A stretch of DNA of 6,977 bases from Chloroflexota bacterium (GTDB lineage: Bacteria > Chloroflexota > Anaerolineae > Anaerolineales > UBA11858), in contig DOTA01000544.1 in NCBI GenBank assembly GCA_003513015.1, positions 1 to 6,977 on the forward strand, in the 5' to 3' direction. Numbering within the stretch: the first letter of the stretch is position 1; each line of letters begins with the position of its first letter. A program made the translations under genes and the position numbers. Below are positions 1-6,832 of this stretch, piece by piece. The notes beneath the pieces are model-generated. The model worked only from the letters and a program-made list of their open reading frames with translations, made no database searches and had not been told where the DNA came from.

Positions 1-72
1 ATGGTTGAAGGGTACAGAACCCGCCAGGGCGCTAAACTTGAGAAAATCGCGGCGTGAAAGGTGAGGTTTCAT
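1..72 (-). CDS. N-terminus of a Tat-exported protein (partial)
   Basis: Reading the minus strand from the ATG at 72-70 gives 24 codons running off the window edge: MKPHLSRRDFLKFSALAG followed by SVPFNH. S-R-R-D-F-L-K is a textbook twin-arginine motif (S/T-R-R-x-F-L-K) followed by a weakly hydrophobic, Ala/Gly-containing stretch, so the product is probably folded and cofactor-loaded in the cytoplasm and exported by TatABC. An in-frame TAA lies upstream and no other start codon intervenes, which fixes this ATG. The preceding bases show no good Shine-Dalgarno. The mature protein is outside the window, so its function (oxidoreductase, solute-binding protein, phosphatase or other) cannot be told. 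It is divergent from the five-gene operon that begins at 266. Confidence 0.72.
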   Translation of the reverse strand, partial: MKPHLSRRDFLKFSALAGSVPFNH

Positions 73-180
73 AGGGTTCGCTGATTGTACTCAAGGTCAA
101 ATTAGAAGGCAAGCGGTAACGGAGTGATCTCATCAAACGTTAGGATTAGCAATCTATTTTAGAACCTTTGCTGGTTCGTA

Positions 181-205
181 ATTGTGACAAACAGTTACCC
201 AAATT
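181..205 (-). promoter_or_regulatory. possible promoter for the Tat-signal gene (weak relative of the shared module)
   Basis: On the minus strand, AATTTG (plus 205-200) is followed after 13 nt by CACAAT (plus 186-181), which matches TATAAT at 4 of 6 positions. AATTTG plus 13 nt plus the hexamer is exactly the spacing seen in the strong operon promoter at 230-259, and a GTAAC is also shared. The similarity is partial and the -10 is poor, so this is tentative. A TAAAAT further downstream on the same strand is an alternative -10. Confidence 0.25.
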
Positions 206-229
206 TTAATTGTTGAATTTTGTAGCCAG

Positions 230-259
230 GCGCAATTTGTAACCGTGAAGGGTATAATA
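230..259 (+). promoter_or_regulatory. promoter of the five-gene operon, with conserved upstream element
   Basis: A perfect TATAAT lies at 253-258, preceded by GAAGGG (247-252). The 17-bp-spaced -35 position holds GCGCAA, which is not TTGACA-like. The whole segment from GCGCAATTT (230-238) to TATAATA (253-259) matches the fba promoter at 6831-6860 (minus) at 27 of 30 positions. Conservation therefore covers the -35 area and the spacer, suggesting an activator site or an alternative sigma class rather than a plain sigma70 promoter. Transcription would begin about 265-266, on or next to the first ATG of the operon. Confidence 0.7.
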
Positions 260-265
260 ATCCTT

Positions 266-637
266 ATGACGCCAAAACTCATTTTCATTTACACTACCCC
301 CGGCGATTTGGGTGCCTACCTGCTGTATCCCTATTTATACAACCCCCAAGGTGAATGGATCGGATTTGTTTCCCCGCAGCGGGAAGTCTATTCGGTTTTG
401 GGCAATTATGTGGGCATGCTCTCGGCAGATCGCCGCATTTTACGCAAGCGCAGCTATGATTTTTCGCGGCCGCGCCTGACGCCCCCGCCTCCACGGCCGC
501 GTATCACGGTTCCCGCAACCATTCCACTAGCCCCTTTGATGGCTGAACTCAATTACACCATGATCGATGTTTTAGAAGATGAACCCGAGCGCCTGAGTAC
601 CGTTGATTTTGATGAGTTGCGCGAGGATCTGGATTGA
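266..637 (+). CDS. small beta-repeat protein of unknown function
   Basis: This is a 123-residue soluble protein with no signal peptide, and I do not recognise it with certainty. Residues 29-42 (GEWIGFVSPQREVY) and 46-59 (GNYVGMLSADRRIL) are two copies of a 17-residue-period unit, G-x-aromatic-I/V-G-x-V/L-S-x-x-R-x-V/I-x, as expected of repeated beta hairpins. This recalls small 'beta-flower'-type domains, a weak recollection only. A basic stretch (R57-R70) leads to a proline-rich linker (about 68-84, with PPPP) and an acidic tail rich in Asp and Glu (101-123). The ATG at 266 is preferred to the in-frame GTG at 245, because GTG 245 lies upstream of the -10 and would not be transcribed from that promoter. 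No well-spaced Shine-Dalgarno precedes 266, consistent with a leaderless message. It is the first gene of the operon, and its TGA overlaps the next ATG by one base. Confidence 0.72.
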   Translation: MTPKLIFIYTTPGDLGAYLLYPYLYNPQGEWIGFVSPQREVYSVLGNYVGMLSADRRILRKRSYDFSRPRLTPPPPRPRITVPATIPLAPLMAELNYTMIDVLEDEPERLSTVDFDELREDLD

Positions 638-1131
638 TGAAATCCGAGACACTCCAACAAGCGGGCAAGCGCGTCAGCGAAAGCCGCGTGGTGCTTGCCC
701 AATTGATGCAGCCCATTCACGCCAATAACCATGGCAACGTGCATGGTGGGGAAATTATGCGTCTGATGGATGAAGCTGGCGCGCTGGCTTGCATGCGCCA
801 TGCGGGTCAGCGGGTGGTTACCGTCGCCGTAGACCGCATGACCTTTCGGCAGCCCATCCACTTGGGTGACCTCATCACCCTCAGTGCTGAAGTCAGCTAT
901 GTGGGGCACACTTCTTTGGAAGCTGAAGTGCTGGTTTCTGCGGAAAACCCCATCACCGGGGAATGTGTCTACACCAATACCGGCTATCTAGTCTACGTGG
1001 CCCTTGACGATCAGGGACAGCCGGTGCAGGTGCCGCCGTTGATTCCCGAAAATGAAGAACATCAGCAACGTATGGCGGATGGCAAAGCCCGGCAAATCCA
1101 CCGGCTCTCGCGGCCCGACCGCCGGGAGTAA
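637..1131 (+). CDS. hotdog-fold acyl-CoA thioesterase (YciA/BACH type)
   Basis: The 164-residue product is a single hotdog domain of the acyl-CoA hydrolase family (YciA, cytosolic BACH), which cleaves acyl-CoA to free acid and CoA in the cytoplasm. The signature is visible: N31-H-G-N-V-H-G-G38 followed by M44-D-E-A-G48. In this family the Asn/His loop and the Asp at the start of the central helix (here D45) form the active site. The strand VAVDRMTFRQPIHLGD (64-79) and the G90-HTS-x-EAEV segment are also typical. The last 40 residues are charged and probably disordered. The ATG at 637 is favoured over the TTG at 634 because GAGGA at 623-627 sits 9 nt upstream. The start overlaps the upstream TGA by one base, implying translational coupling. 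Chain-length specificity cannot be read from the sequence. Confidence 0.9.
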   Translation: MKSETLQQAGKRVSESRVVLAQLMQPIHANNHGNVHGGEIMRLMDEAGALACMRHAGQRVVTVAVDRMTFRQPIHLGDLITLSAEVSYVGHTSLEAEVLVSAENPITGECVYTNTGYLVYVALDDQGQPVQVPPLIPENEEHQQRMADGKARQIHRLSRPDRRE

Positions 1132-1136
1132 AACAG

Positions 1137-2381
1137 ATGATCTCCGACCCCGATATTCCCGATATTTCATCCGCTGAATCCCTCTCCCAGCCCGATGGTG
1201 GTCCTCAGCCCGCGGTGCGCTCACTCCGCGAATTGATTGATCGCGTTACCGGCCGCGGTCTGGATGCCGGTCAGGCTCAAGAAGATGCCGGCATTGCCGA
1301 TGTTGTCCCCTTCCCGTTTTTAGCCCTGGTCGGCCAAAACGAGATGAAACTGGCCCTGTTGCTGGCGATGATCAATCCTGCTCTGGGTGGCGTTTTGCTG
1401 ATCGGCCCGCGCGGCACTGGCAAAACTACTGCCGTGCGCAGCCTGGTTGATCTGCTGCCCGAGGTTCCCCGTAGCCTGTGCCATTTTGGCTGCCTGGCGG
1501 AAGATGTCGAAACCGGCGGCCTGGATGCCATCTGCCCTGATTGCGCCAAAAAATACGGCGCAGGGGATCCCTTGGCTGTGATGGATCGCGTGCGCCTGGT
1601 GGAATTACCCCTCAACGCCCGCATCGAAGATGTGGTTGGTGGTGCTGATGAGCGCGCCGCCATTCACGAGCGCTATGCCATGCGCCGCGGTATTTTGGCG
1701 CAGGCCGATCGCAACCTGTTGTATGTCGATGAAGTCAACCTGCTCAATGACGATGTTATCGACGTCATTTTGGACGCCGCCGCCCAGGGGCATTATGTGG
1801 TGCGCCGCGGGGCGGTATCGGCTACTTTCCGTTCGCGTTTCTCGCTGATCGGCTCGATGAACCCCGAAGAAGGCCGCCTGCGACCGCAAATCATGGATCG
1901 TTTTGGCCTGCGCGTTATCGTGCGCGGCCTGCCCGATCCCTCTGAACGCTTGCTGGCTTACCAATATGTGCATGCTTACCAAAATAACCCGCGTCGCATG
2001 GTCTCCCAATTCGCCGCCGAAACCGCCTTGGCCCAGCAAGAAATCCAAATTGCCCGCGACCTGCTGCCCCAGGTCATATTGCCCGAAGTGATTGCTAAAC
2101 TTGGGTTAAATTTGGTGGAGCGCCTCGAAATCGATTCTCTTCGAGCTGAAATTACCCTGTTTGAAGCGGCCCGCGCTCATGCCATCGCCGATGGCCGCCT
2201 CGAAGTTGAGCCACAAGATATTTACATAGTTGCTCCCATTGCCCTGCGCTTGCGCCGCTCTGAGTTCATGAACGAATATTTTGCTACGCAGAATACCGAA
2301 GAGCAGCAAATGCTGGTGTTGCTAGATGAGTTGCTGCCCACTCCGCAATCTCACACAGCAACTGCCGAAGGAGAGATTTAG
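1137..2381 (+). CDS. BchI/ChlI-like AAA+ ATPase (magnesium chelatase I-subunit family)
   Basis: This 414-residue AAA+ ATPase closely follows the magnesium-chelatase I-subunit pattern. It has Walker A GPRGTGKT (90-97), Walker B LLYVDE (194-199), sensor-1 GSMNPEEG (239-246, N242), RPQIMDRFG with the likely Arg finger R255, and a candidate sensor-2 Arg at 336 (SLRAE). The VELPLNARIEDVVGG segment (155-169) matches the BchI 'LPLGATEDRVxG' region. Four cysteines, C115-x3-C119 and C133-x2-C136, sit in the insert after the P-loop where BchI and ChlI also carry cysteines. The first ~57 residues are an extra acidic, probably disordered tail. BchI normally works as a hexameric ring with BchD and BchH inserting Mg into protoporphyrin IX. 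No partner is present here, so it may instead serve another chelatase or a MoxR-like metal-insertion role. GGGAG at 1124-1128 supports the start, and the gap to the preceding gene is 5 nt. Confidence 0.88.
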   Translation: MISDPDIPDISSAESLSQPDGGPQPAVRSLRELIDRVTGRGLDAGQAQEDAGIADVVPFPFLALVGQNEMKLALLLAMINPALGGVLLIGPRGTGKTTAVRSLVDLLPEVPRSLCHFGCLAEDVETGGLDAICPDCAKKYGAGDPLAVMDRVRLVELPLNARIEDVVGGADERAAIHERYAMRRGILAQADRNLLYVDEVNLLNDDVIDVILDAAAQGHYVVRRGAVSATFRSRFSLIGSMNPEEGRLRPQIMDRFGLRVIVRGLPDPSERLLAYQYVHAYQNNPRRMVSQFAAETALAQQEIQIARDLLPQVILPEVIAKLGLNLVERLEIDSLRAEITLFEAARAHAIADGRLEVEPQDIYIVAPIALRLRRSEFMNEYFATQNTEEQQMLVLLDELLPTPQSHTATAEGEI

Positions 2382-2384
2382 AAT

Positions 2385-3371
2385 ATGTCAACCCCGACCC
2401 ATCGTCAGCGCCTGGAAACCTGTTTATCGGGACAAATACCCGATCGCACGCCCGTAGCGCTTTGGCGGCACTTTCCAGTGGATGATCAGACTCCCGCAGG
2501 GTTGGCTGCCGCGACCCTGAATTTTCAACACAATTTTGATTTTGACCTCGTTAAAGTGACCCCCTCTTCCTCGTTTTGCTTGCGAGATTGGGGGATTGGC
2601 GATGAATGGCGCGGCGCTGATGAAGGCACCCGGGATTACACCCGTCGCGTGATCCACGAACCCGAAGATTGGACTCGCCTCAGGGTTTTACCTCCCACCC
2701 AAGGGGCTTTGGGCGACCAGTTGGAGTGCCTCCGTTATATTGTGGCTGAACTCGGCCCGGAGACGCCTGTTATCCAAACCATCTTTAGCCCCTTATCGCA
2801 AGCCAAAAACTTGGTCGGGCCGGAAAAACTCTTTGAGCATCTGCGGCAATCCCCCGAAGCGCTGCATGCCGGGTTGAAGACCATCACCGAAAGCGTGATC
2901 CGTTTTACCGAAGCGGCGCTCGAAATTGGTATCGCCGGTGTATTTTATGCCGTGCAACATGCCCAATATGGCCTGCTTTCTGAGGCGGAATACCAAATTT
3001 TTGGCAAAGTTTACGATTTGCAGTGTTTGGAACCGGCGCAGACGGGTTGGTTGAATATGCTCCACCTGCACGGGCAGGCCGTGATGTTCGATCAGGTTTC
3101 TGATTTGCCCATCCAGATTCTCAACTGGCATGATCGCGAAACGCCGCCCTCGTTAGCACAGGCCAAAGATCGCTTTCATGGGGTTTTATGCGGCGGCTTG
3201 CAGCGCATCGAATCAATGGTGCTGGGCACGCCCGAAGCGGTCACCGCCGAGGCGCGCGAGGCCATTGCGGCCACCGAGGGAAGGCGTTTCATCCTGGGGA
3301 CGGGCTGCGTTTCGCCCATTACGACTCCTTATGGCAACCTGATGGCCGCCCGCAAAGCGGTAGAATTCTAG
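2385..3371 (+). CDS. UroD-superfamily protein, not canonical HemE
   Basis: The 328-residue product has the uroporphyrinogen decarboxylase (URO-D) TIM-barrel layout: RTPVALWRHF near the N-terminus (21-30), a central YAVQHAQYGLLSEAEY segment (188-203), LPIQILNWHD (241-250), a GGLQ turn (270-273) and a C-terminal TGCVSPITTPYGNLMAA (306-322). True HemE carries an R-Q-A-G-R substrate motif after the first strand. It is absent here (ALWRHFPVDDQ), so heme-pathway decarboxylation is unlikely. The superfamily also holds cobalamin-dependent methyltransferases of the MtaA/CmuA type, which bind Zn through an H-x-C plus a distal Cys. This protein has H227-L-H229-G and C308 in comparable places, so a metal site of H-x-H plus Cys is possible but inferred. 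AAGGAGAG (2368-2375) ends 9 nt before the ATG. It lies 3 nt after the ATPase gene. Confidence 0.82.
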   Translation: MSTPTHRQRLETCLSGQIPDRTPVALWRHFPVDDQTPAGLAAATLNFQHNFDFDLVKVTPSSSFCLRDWGIGDEWRGADEGTRDYTRRVIHEPEDWTRLRVLPPTQGALGDQLECLRYIVAELGPETPVIQTIFSPLSQAKNLVGPEKLFEHLRQSPEALHAGLKTITESVIRFTEAALEIGIAGVFYAVQHAQYGLLSEAEYQIFGKVYDLQCLEPAQTGWLNMLHLHGQAVMFDQVSDLPIQILNWHDRETPPSLAQAKDRFHGVLCGGLQRIESMVLGTPEAVTAEAREAIAATEGRRFILGTGCVSPITTPYGNLMAARKAVEF

Positions 3372-3375
3372 GGAT

Positions 3376-3936
3376 ATGAGCAATCTGCGCGTAATCTCCG
3401 GCAGCGCTCGCGGGCGGCGGCTGAAATCAGTTCCGGGTGATACCACTCGTCCGATCACCGACCGGGTGAAAGAATCACTTTTCAATATCCTAGGCGCAGA
3501 TATTATGACCTCCACGTTGCTGGATTTATTCGCCGGTACGGGGGCCGTGGGGATTGAGGCGCTCAGCCGCGGGGCGCAGTTTGTCCGTTTCATTGATCGC
3601 AATCGTTTGCCGGTAAAGATCGTGCGTGAGAACCTATCCCTGACGGGATTGACAGCACAGGCTGAAGTTTTTCAAATGGATGCGTTCTCAGTTTTGCAGG
3701 GTGATGTAGATCGACGATTTGATTATATTTATATTGCGCCCCCGCAATATAAAAGTATGTGGAAGCAAGCCTTGCAAATGCTGGATGATAATATCGGCTG
3801 GCTGGCGGAGGATGGATGGGTAATAGTACAAATTCACCCCGTTGAGTTAGAGGTTATCGCGCTCAAAAACTTGGTAGAATTTGATCAGCGCCGCTACGGC
3901 AGCACTTTGTTGATTTTTTATGAATTTGCGCAATAA
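3376..3936 (+). CDS. rsmD: 16S rRNA (guanine(966)-N2)-methyltransferase RsmD, variant motif IV
   Basis: This 186-residue protein has the usual RsmD length and order. The N-terminal VISGSARGRRLKSVPG (6-21) and RPITDRVKESLFNIL (25-39) are diagnostic. The SAM-binding motif I is LLDLFAGTGAVGIEALSRGA (48-67), followed by acidic D74 in FIDRN. RsmD methylates G966 of 16S rRNA (E. coli numbering) during 30S assembly, using S-adenosylmethionine. The catalytic motif IV, normally (D/N)PP(Y/F), reads A121-P-P-Q-Y125 here: the acidic or Asn residue is Ala and the aromatic is displaced by one. This may be a lineage variant or reduced activity. The start at 3376 has AGGGA (3370-3374) only one base upstream, so translation is probably coupled to the preceding gene 4 nt away. 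It is the last gene of the cluster, with no clear terminator after it. Confidence 0.9.
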   Translation: MSNLRVISGSARGRRLKSVPGDTTRPITDRVKESLFNILGADIMTSTLLDLFAGTGAVGIEALSRGAQFVRFIDRNRLPVKIVRENLSLTGLTAQAEVFQMDAFSVLQGDVDRRFDYIYIAPPQYKSMWKQALQMLDDNIGWLAEDGWVIVQIHPVELEVIALKNLVEFDQRRYGSTLLIFYEFAQ

Positions 3937-3996
3937 AAAAATGGAATCTGGTTCCTGCTGAGAGCCTATTCAGACGCACACCCACCGAAACTGTTC

Positions 3997-4002
3997 TACA
4001 AT
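3997..4002 (+). promoter_or_regulatory. candidate -10 for the histidine kinase gene
   Basis: TACAAT matches TATAAT at 5 of 6 positions and lies 23 nt before the kinase ATG, inside the 89-bp gap after rsmD. No convincing -35 is seen 16-18 bp upstream. AGGAG at 4015-4019, 6 nt before the ATG, is the ribosome-binding site. A separate promoter here is inference from the larger gap and this hexamer. Confidence 0.35.
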
Positions 4003-4025
4003 TTGCTTTTGTTTAGGAGCCATTT

Positions 4026-5213
4026 ATGAGTGAGCAAAAAACCATTTCTCCCAAAGAAATCTTGCACAAAGCTTTCCCAGGGATACCTGCGAAAGAAGCC
4101 CATGAAATGGCGGCACTTGGAAAAGTTTTTTCCTATGGTTCGGATGCTGTGCTTTGCCGGGAGGGGGCAATTGAAGATTCTTTTTACATTATTCTCAATG
4201 GAGATGTGAAAGTCACCAAAGCGATTCGGAGCGATCAGGATCGGTTGCTCAAACATCTGCGCCCCGGTGATTTCTTTGGCGAGATGGGTCTGATCCATAA
4301 TGCGCCGCGCGGGGCCTCGGTAACAACCACCGAACCGACCACGGTTTTGTGCATCCACAAATCGGATTTTGATCGTTTGCTGCGGCGAAGTTCCTCGGTT
4401 TCGATGGCGATTGTGCGTGAAATTAGCCGCCGTTTGCGCGAAAACGATGAAATGGCCATCGAAGATTTGCGCTTGAAGGCTGGTGAATTGGCCTCAGCTT
4501 ACCAGCGGTTGGCGCAAGAGGAATTTGCCCGCCGTGAGTTTCTCACCTCCATTGCGCATGAACTGCGCACACCCCTGATGGCTGCCAGTGGTTTTTTGGA
4601 AATGGCCCGCCAAAAAATGCTTGAAGGCGAAACCCTGGAGATGGCGCTGGATACGGTTTCTCGAAATGTGCAGCAGATCGTTTCATTGGTGAATGATATT
4701 CTGTTTTTGCAAGAAGTTGAATTGGTGCTGCCCGAGTTACATCCCACGGATTTTGGCAAGGTGGTTAGCAATGCCGTTAATATTGTGCTTGAAAAGGCGG
4801 AACATAGCGCTGTTCAGATCGTGGCGGATATTGTGCCGGATTTGCCTTTGGTTTGTGGGCATTTCAAGAGTCTGGAACGCGCCGTGGTGATGGTTTTGGA
4901 TAACGCCATCAAATTCAGCCCGAATGGGGGTAATGTTAACGTGCAGGTCGATCAAAGCGGAGAATATGTGTATCTGACAGTCACGGATCGGGGAATCGGC
5001 ATCCCCGAGGATGTGATGCCGCATATTTTTGATCGATTCTTCCACCTCGATGAGTTGGGCGATGATTTGTTTGGCGGTTTGGGATTAGGTTTGGCGATTA
5101 CTCGTCAGGTGATCGAGCAGCACGGCGGCAAGATCGAAGTTGAAAGTAAACCGCATGAAGGCAGCACCTTCAAACTGTATTTATCGACTCAGGTGGAATG
5201 CAAAGAGTATTAG
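4026..5213 (+). CDS. soluble histidine kinase with N-terminal cyclic-nucleotide-binding domain
   Basis: The 395-residue cytoplasmic protein has no membrane segment. Residues about 25-135 form a CRP/FNR-type cNMP-binding fold. Its phosphate-binding cassette is well preserved (FGEMGLIHNAPRGASV, 84-99; E86 and R95 are the ribose and phosphate contacts in CRP-like sites). A charged helix (about 135-170) leads to HisKA with FLTSIAHELRTPL, H178 being the phosphoacceptor. The HATPase domain shows the N box LDNAIKFSP (291-299), G1 DRGIGIP (321-327), F box FDRFF (335-339) and G2 GLGLGLA (351-357). Binding of cAMP or cGMP, or another ligand, probably controls autophosphorylation, but ligand identity is inference. 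No response regulator is adjacent, so the partner is elsewhere. AGGAG at 4015-4019 fixes the start. It ends in a hairpin terminator and faces the convergent Nudix gene. Confidence 0.9.
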   Translation: MSEQKTISPKEILHKAFPGIPAKEAHEMAALGKVFSYGSDAVLCREGAIEDSFYIILNGDVKVTKAIRSDQDRLLKHLRPGDFFGEMGLIHNAPRGASVTTTEPTTVLCIHKSDFDRLLRRSSSVSMAIVREISRRLRENDEMAIEDLRLKAGELASAYQRLAQEEFARREFLTSIAHELRTPLMAASGFLEMARQKMLEGETLEMALDTVSRNVQQIVSLVNDILFLQEVELVLPELHPTDFGKVVSNAVNIVLEKAEHSAVQIVADIVPDLPLVCGHFKSLERAVVMVLDNAIKFSPNGGNVNVQVDQSGEYVYLTVTDRGIGIPEDVMPHIFDRFFHLDELGDDLFGGLGLGLAITRQVIEQHGGKIEVESKPHEGSTFKLYLSTQVECKEY

Positions 5214-5237
5214 GCCGGATTTATTTCGTTGATTTTG

Positions 5238-5271
5238 CTCGGATGCCGCTGAGGTTCCGAGTTTTTATTTT
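5238..5271 (+). terminator. rho-independent terminator of the histidine kinase gene
   Basis: CTCGGA (5238-5243) pairs with TCCGAG (5256-5261) around a 12-nt loop, followed by TTTTTATTTT (5262-5271). The T-run overlaps the stop codon of the convergent Nudix gene (TAA on minus, plus 5267-5265). Read from the minus strand the same hairpin lacks a T-tract after it, so it is mainly a rightward terminator. Confidence 0.75.
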
Positions 5272-5765
5272 CCCCAAGTGATTTGGAGTTTGCCCTCGGT
5301 ATCATAGGAGTACAGGCCCGAAAAGGGTGCCGATCCTGGAAGGGTTGCCAAAACCCTGAGGAGTAGGATGGGTAGATCTGCTACCAGGGGCAGGCTAAAA
5401 ACTTGATTTAGCGGAATCCACTCCAAATTCCCCTCGGGTGATTCCCGAATTTCCCCTTGGATGGATTCTCCCCGAAATATGAAAATCCCAATGCCGGGCG
5501 ATTCCCCCGTATCAATCGTGATGGTTCCGCACAACCAGAGATCGGCGCTCAAGCCGGTTTCTTCGGCCAGTTCGCGCCGGGCTGCGGAGCGTAAATCTTC
5601 GCCGCGCTCCACGTGCCCGCCGAGGCCGTTGTAGAGGTTGGCCCACAGGCGTTTGTGCGGCGCGCCCTTGATGAGTAAAATTTGTTCGTCGCGCGTGATA
5701 AATATCAACGTGCGCGGGACGAGGCTGTAGCGGGGGGCGGTGTGGTCTTGATCGGAGAGGGGCAT
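5265..5765 (-). CDS. Nudix hydrolase (MutT/8-oxo-dGTPase-like)
   Basis: The 166-residue protein has a perfect Nudix box, G-x5-E-x7-R-E-U-x-E-E-x-G-U, at residues 50-72 (G50, E56, R64-E65, E68-E69, G71-L72), which binds Mg and hydrolyses nucleoside diphosphates linked to another moiety. The preceding PRYSLVPRTLIFITRDEQILLIKGAPHKRLW and NGLGGHVERGE resemble COG1051/MutT-type 8-oxo-dGTP diphosphatases, so nucleotide-pool sanitation is likely, but Nudix specificity is notoriously hard to infer. The ATG (5765-5763) is the only plausible start: upstream in frame there is a stop and no other start codon. There is no Shine-Dalgarno. A perfect hairpin (5776-5804) ends 10 nt upstream of the ATG. The gene lies 61 bp downstream of fba in the same direction and is convergent with the kinase gene. 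Confidence 0.88.
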   Translation of the reverse strand: MPLSDQDHTAPRYSLVPRTLIFITRDEQILLIKGAPHKRLWANLYNGLGGHVERGEDLRSAARRELAEETGLSADLWLCGTITIDTGESPGIGIFIFRGESIQGEIRESPEGNLEWIPLNQVFSLPLVADLPILLLRVLATLPGSAPFSGLYSYDTEGKLQITWGK

Positions 5766-5771
5766 GACATG

Positions 5772-5804
5772 AAAAGTAGGGGCGTAATCAAATTACGCCC
5801 CTAC
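5772..5804 (-). terminator. perfect hairpin between fba and the Nudix gene (terminator or repeat)
   Basis: Arms GTAGGGGCGTAAT (5776-5788) and ATTACGCCCCTAC (5792-5804) are perfectly complementary over 13 bp with a 3-nt loop. On the minus strand the stem is followed by TTTT (5775-5772), so it can act as an intrinsic terminator for fba. The T-run is short, and the near-perfect symmetry also fits a dispersed palindromic (REP-like) repeat. It sits directly before the Nudix start codon. Confidence 0.65.
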
Positions 5805-5826
5805 AAAATGGGTTTTATTGAATCAA

Positions 5827-6830
<1,004 letters not shown>

Positions 6831-6832
<2 letters not shown>

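Noticed and set aside
245..265. GTG start seven codons upstream for the first operon gene
   Set aside because: It lies upstream of and across the TATAAT, so the promoter seen here would not transcribe it. The match of this stretch to the fba promoter shows it is regulatory, not coding.
634..636. TTG start for the thioesterase
   Set aside because: The ATG at 637 has better Shine-Dalgarno spacing (GAGGA, 9 nt) and the usual stop/start overlap.
1605..2048. 147-codon minus-strand open frame
   Set aside because: It lies antisense within the well-supported AAA+ ATPase gene. Its translation shows no recognisable domain.
3213..3602. 129-codon minus-strand open frame across the UroD-like/rsmD junction
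   Set aside because: It is antisense to two genes with clear family motifs, has low-complexity Ser/Arg-rich content and no ribosome-binding site.
3940..3955. possible terminator after rsmD (GGAA/TTCC hairpin)
   Set aside because: The stem is only 4 bp and no T-tract follows. It is not enough to call.
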